From: an uncultured Flammeovirgaceae bacterium
GTDB lineage: Bacteria > Bacteroidota > Bacteroidia > Cytophagales > Cyclobacteriaceae
Length of the DNA stretch: 64,000 nucleotides
Reading direction: 5' to 3'
Assembly: GCA_937883755.1 (NCBI GenBank)
Contig: CAKZYA010000032.1
Location: forward strand, 1-64,000
Shown here: piece by piece, positions 63,545 through 64,000 of the stretch
Numbering within the stretch: the stretch's first letter is position 1
How the letters are laid out: each line of letters begins with the position of its first letter
Notes under the pieces: model-generated
Told to the model about the DNA's origin: nothing
Database searches by the model: none
Seen by the model: only the letters and a program-made list of their open reading frames with translations
Translations under genes and position numbers: made by a program

Positions 63545-64000
63545 ATGAACGTTCAAACTATGAATGACCGGATTGCCCCTCGTTGGAAGCGTCTATATAT
63601 ACAATCGCAAATCCCAGAAAAACTGAAGGGGTTAGAAGACCTTTCTAAGAACTTATGGTGGTGTTGGAATTATGACGCTATTAATCTATTCCGGAGCATT
63701 GATCCCGAGCGATGGAATCGGTATCGGCAGAATCCGATTGCCCTGTTGGATAACTTGGATTACCAGGATTATGAGCGACTGCTAAAGGATGATGCGTTTA
63801 TGAAGCAGCTTTCGAAGGTGCAGTCGCAGTTCAAAAAGTATATGGGCGAAACTAAACGTCGCTCTCCACTCAAGATCGGGTACTTCTGTATGGAGTACGG
63901 GCTACACTCATCCCTTAAACTTTATTCCGGAGGCTTAGGAGTGTTGGCAGGAGATTATCTCAAAGAAGCTAGTGATGAAAACGTAGACATGATAGCTGTG
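63545..64000 (+). CDS. Alpha-glucan phosphorylase, N-terminal part (runs off the window)
   Basis: The first 152 residues match the alpha-glucan phosphorylase (GlgP/MalP-like, DUF3417 N-terminus): 'LSKNLWWCWNYDAINLFRSI' and 'SPLKIGYFCMEYGLHSSLKLYSGGLGVLAGDYL'. The ATG at 63545 is the first start. The rest lies beyond base 64000. With the debranching enzyme it would degrade glycogen to glucose-1-phosphate. Confidence 0.92.
   Translation, partial: MNVQTMNDRIAPRWKRLYIQSQIPEKLKGLEDLSKNLWWCWNYDAINLFRSIDPERWNRYRQNPIALLDNLDYQDYERLLKDDAFMKQLSKVQSQFKKYMGETKRRSPLKIGYFCMEYGLHSSLKLYSGGLGVLAGDYLKEASDENVDMIAV

Noticed and set aside
1-64000. tRNA, rRNA or CRISPR loci
   Set aside because: No cloverleaf-like sequences, rRNA segments or short regularly spaced identical repeats were found by reading; a dedicated search was not possible.

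Overview
The window reads as chromosomal DNA of a Bacteroidota bacterium, most likely a Cytophagales-type and probably marine member. The evidence is: two large secreted proteins ending in type IX secretion (T9SS) type A sorting domains; DUF5060/DUF4038 glycoside-hydrolase-like proteins; Bacteroidota-type promoters (TTG/TTTG, about 20 bases, TAnnTTTG); sulfotransferases in a glycan locus; and typical families such as MeaB, PmbDH-type dehydrogenase and cytochrome-c lipoproteins. No rRNA, tRNA, CRISPR array or transposase was seen.

Layout. 1-1.2 kb: small accessory patch with a DUF4393-like gene remnant and a UPF0175/DUF3368 toxin-antitoxin pair. 1.3-3.5 kb: RNase R. 3.5-14.3 kb: secreted and periplasmic metabolism: two DUF5060-type glycan-active proteins, a PQQ-type sugar dehydrogenase with its own cytochrome c domain, a cyclase-family hydrolase, and a sulfite-oxidase-like molybdoenzyme between two cytochrome c lipoproteins. 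14.7-19.5 kb: a compact three-gene unit (CHAT protease-STAND ATPase-TPR protein, small zinc-ribbon protein, small membrane protein) bracketed by two copies of a 156-bp repeat in inverted orientation. This is the best candidate for a poorly described conflict or defence system. 19.7-25.2 kb: a helical protein of unknown function, a TreT-like trehalose synthase, a membrane protein, two cation-efflux-type transporters, and a decayed small ORF.

26-46 kb: a long co-directional polysaccharide locus. It holds a truncated Wzt-like ATPase relic, a flippase-type ABC exporter, several glycosyltransferases (GT2, GT4, GT11-like, GT61), an acyltransferase, two sulfotransferase-like proteins, an SGNH-like protein, a FkbM-like methyltransferase and an NAD-dependent epimerase. 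Many start and stop codons overlap, so much of it is probably one operon. Its last gene is a T9SS cargo with PKD repeats, coupled to the last glycosyltransferase. This suggests a modified, sulfated surface glycan; a link to T9SS cargo anchoring is inference.

46-64 kb: core functions: an Lrp/AsnC regulator, a PyrR-like phosphoribosyltransferase, an orphan PAS histidine kinase, a large membrane-anchored protein of unknown function, MeaB, a FecR-like secreted protein, a PAP2 phosphatase, riboflavin synthase, a PmbDH-type lipoprotein dehydrogenase, a PIG-L deacetylase, a Ca/Na antiporter, uracil phosphoribosyltransferase, a glycogen-debranching enzyme, and the start of an alpha-glucan phosphorylase that runs off the window. 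Several intergenic gaps carry imperfect palindromes that recur in sequence style and probably belong to dispersed repeat families.
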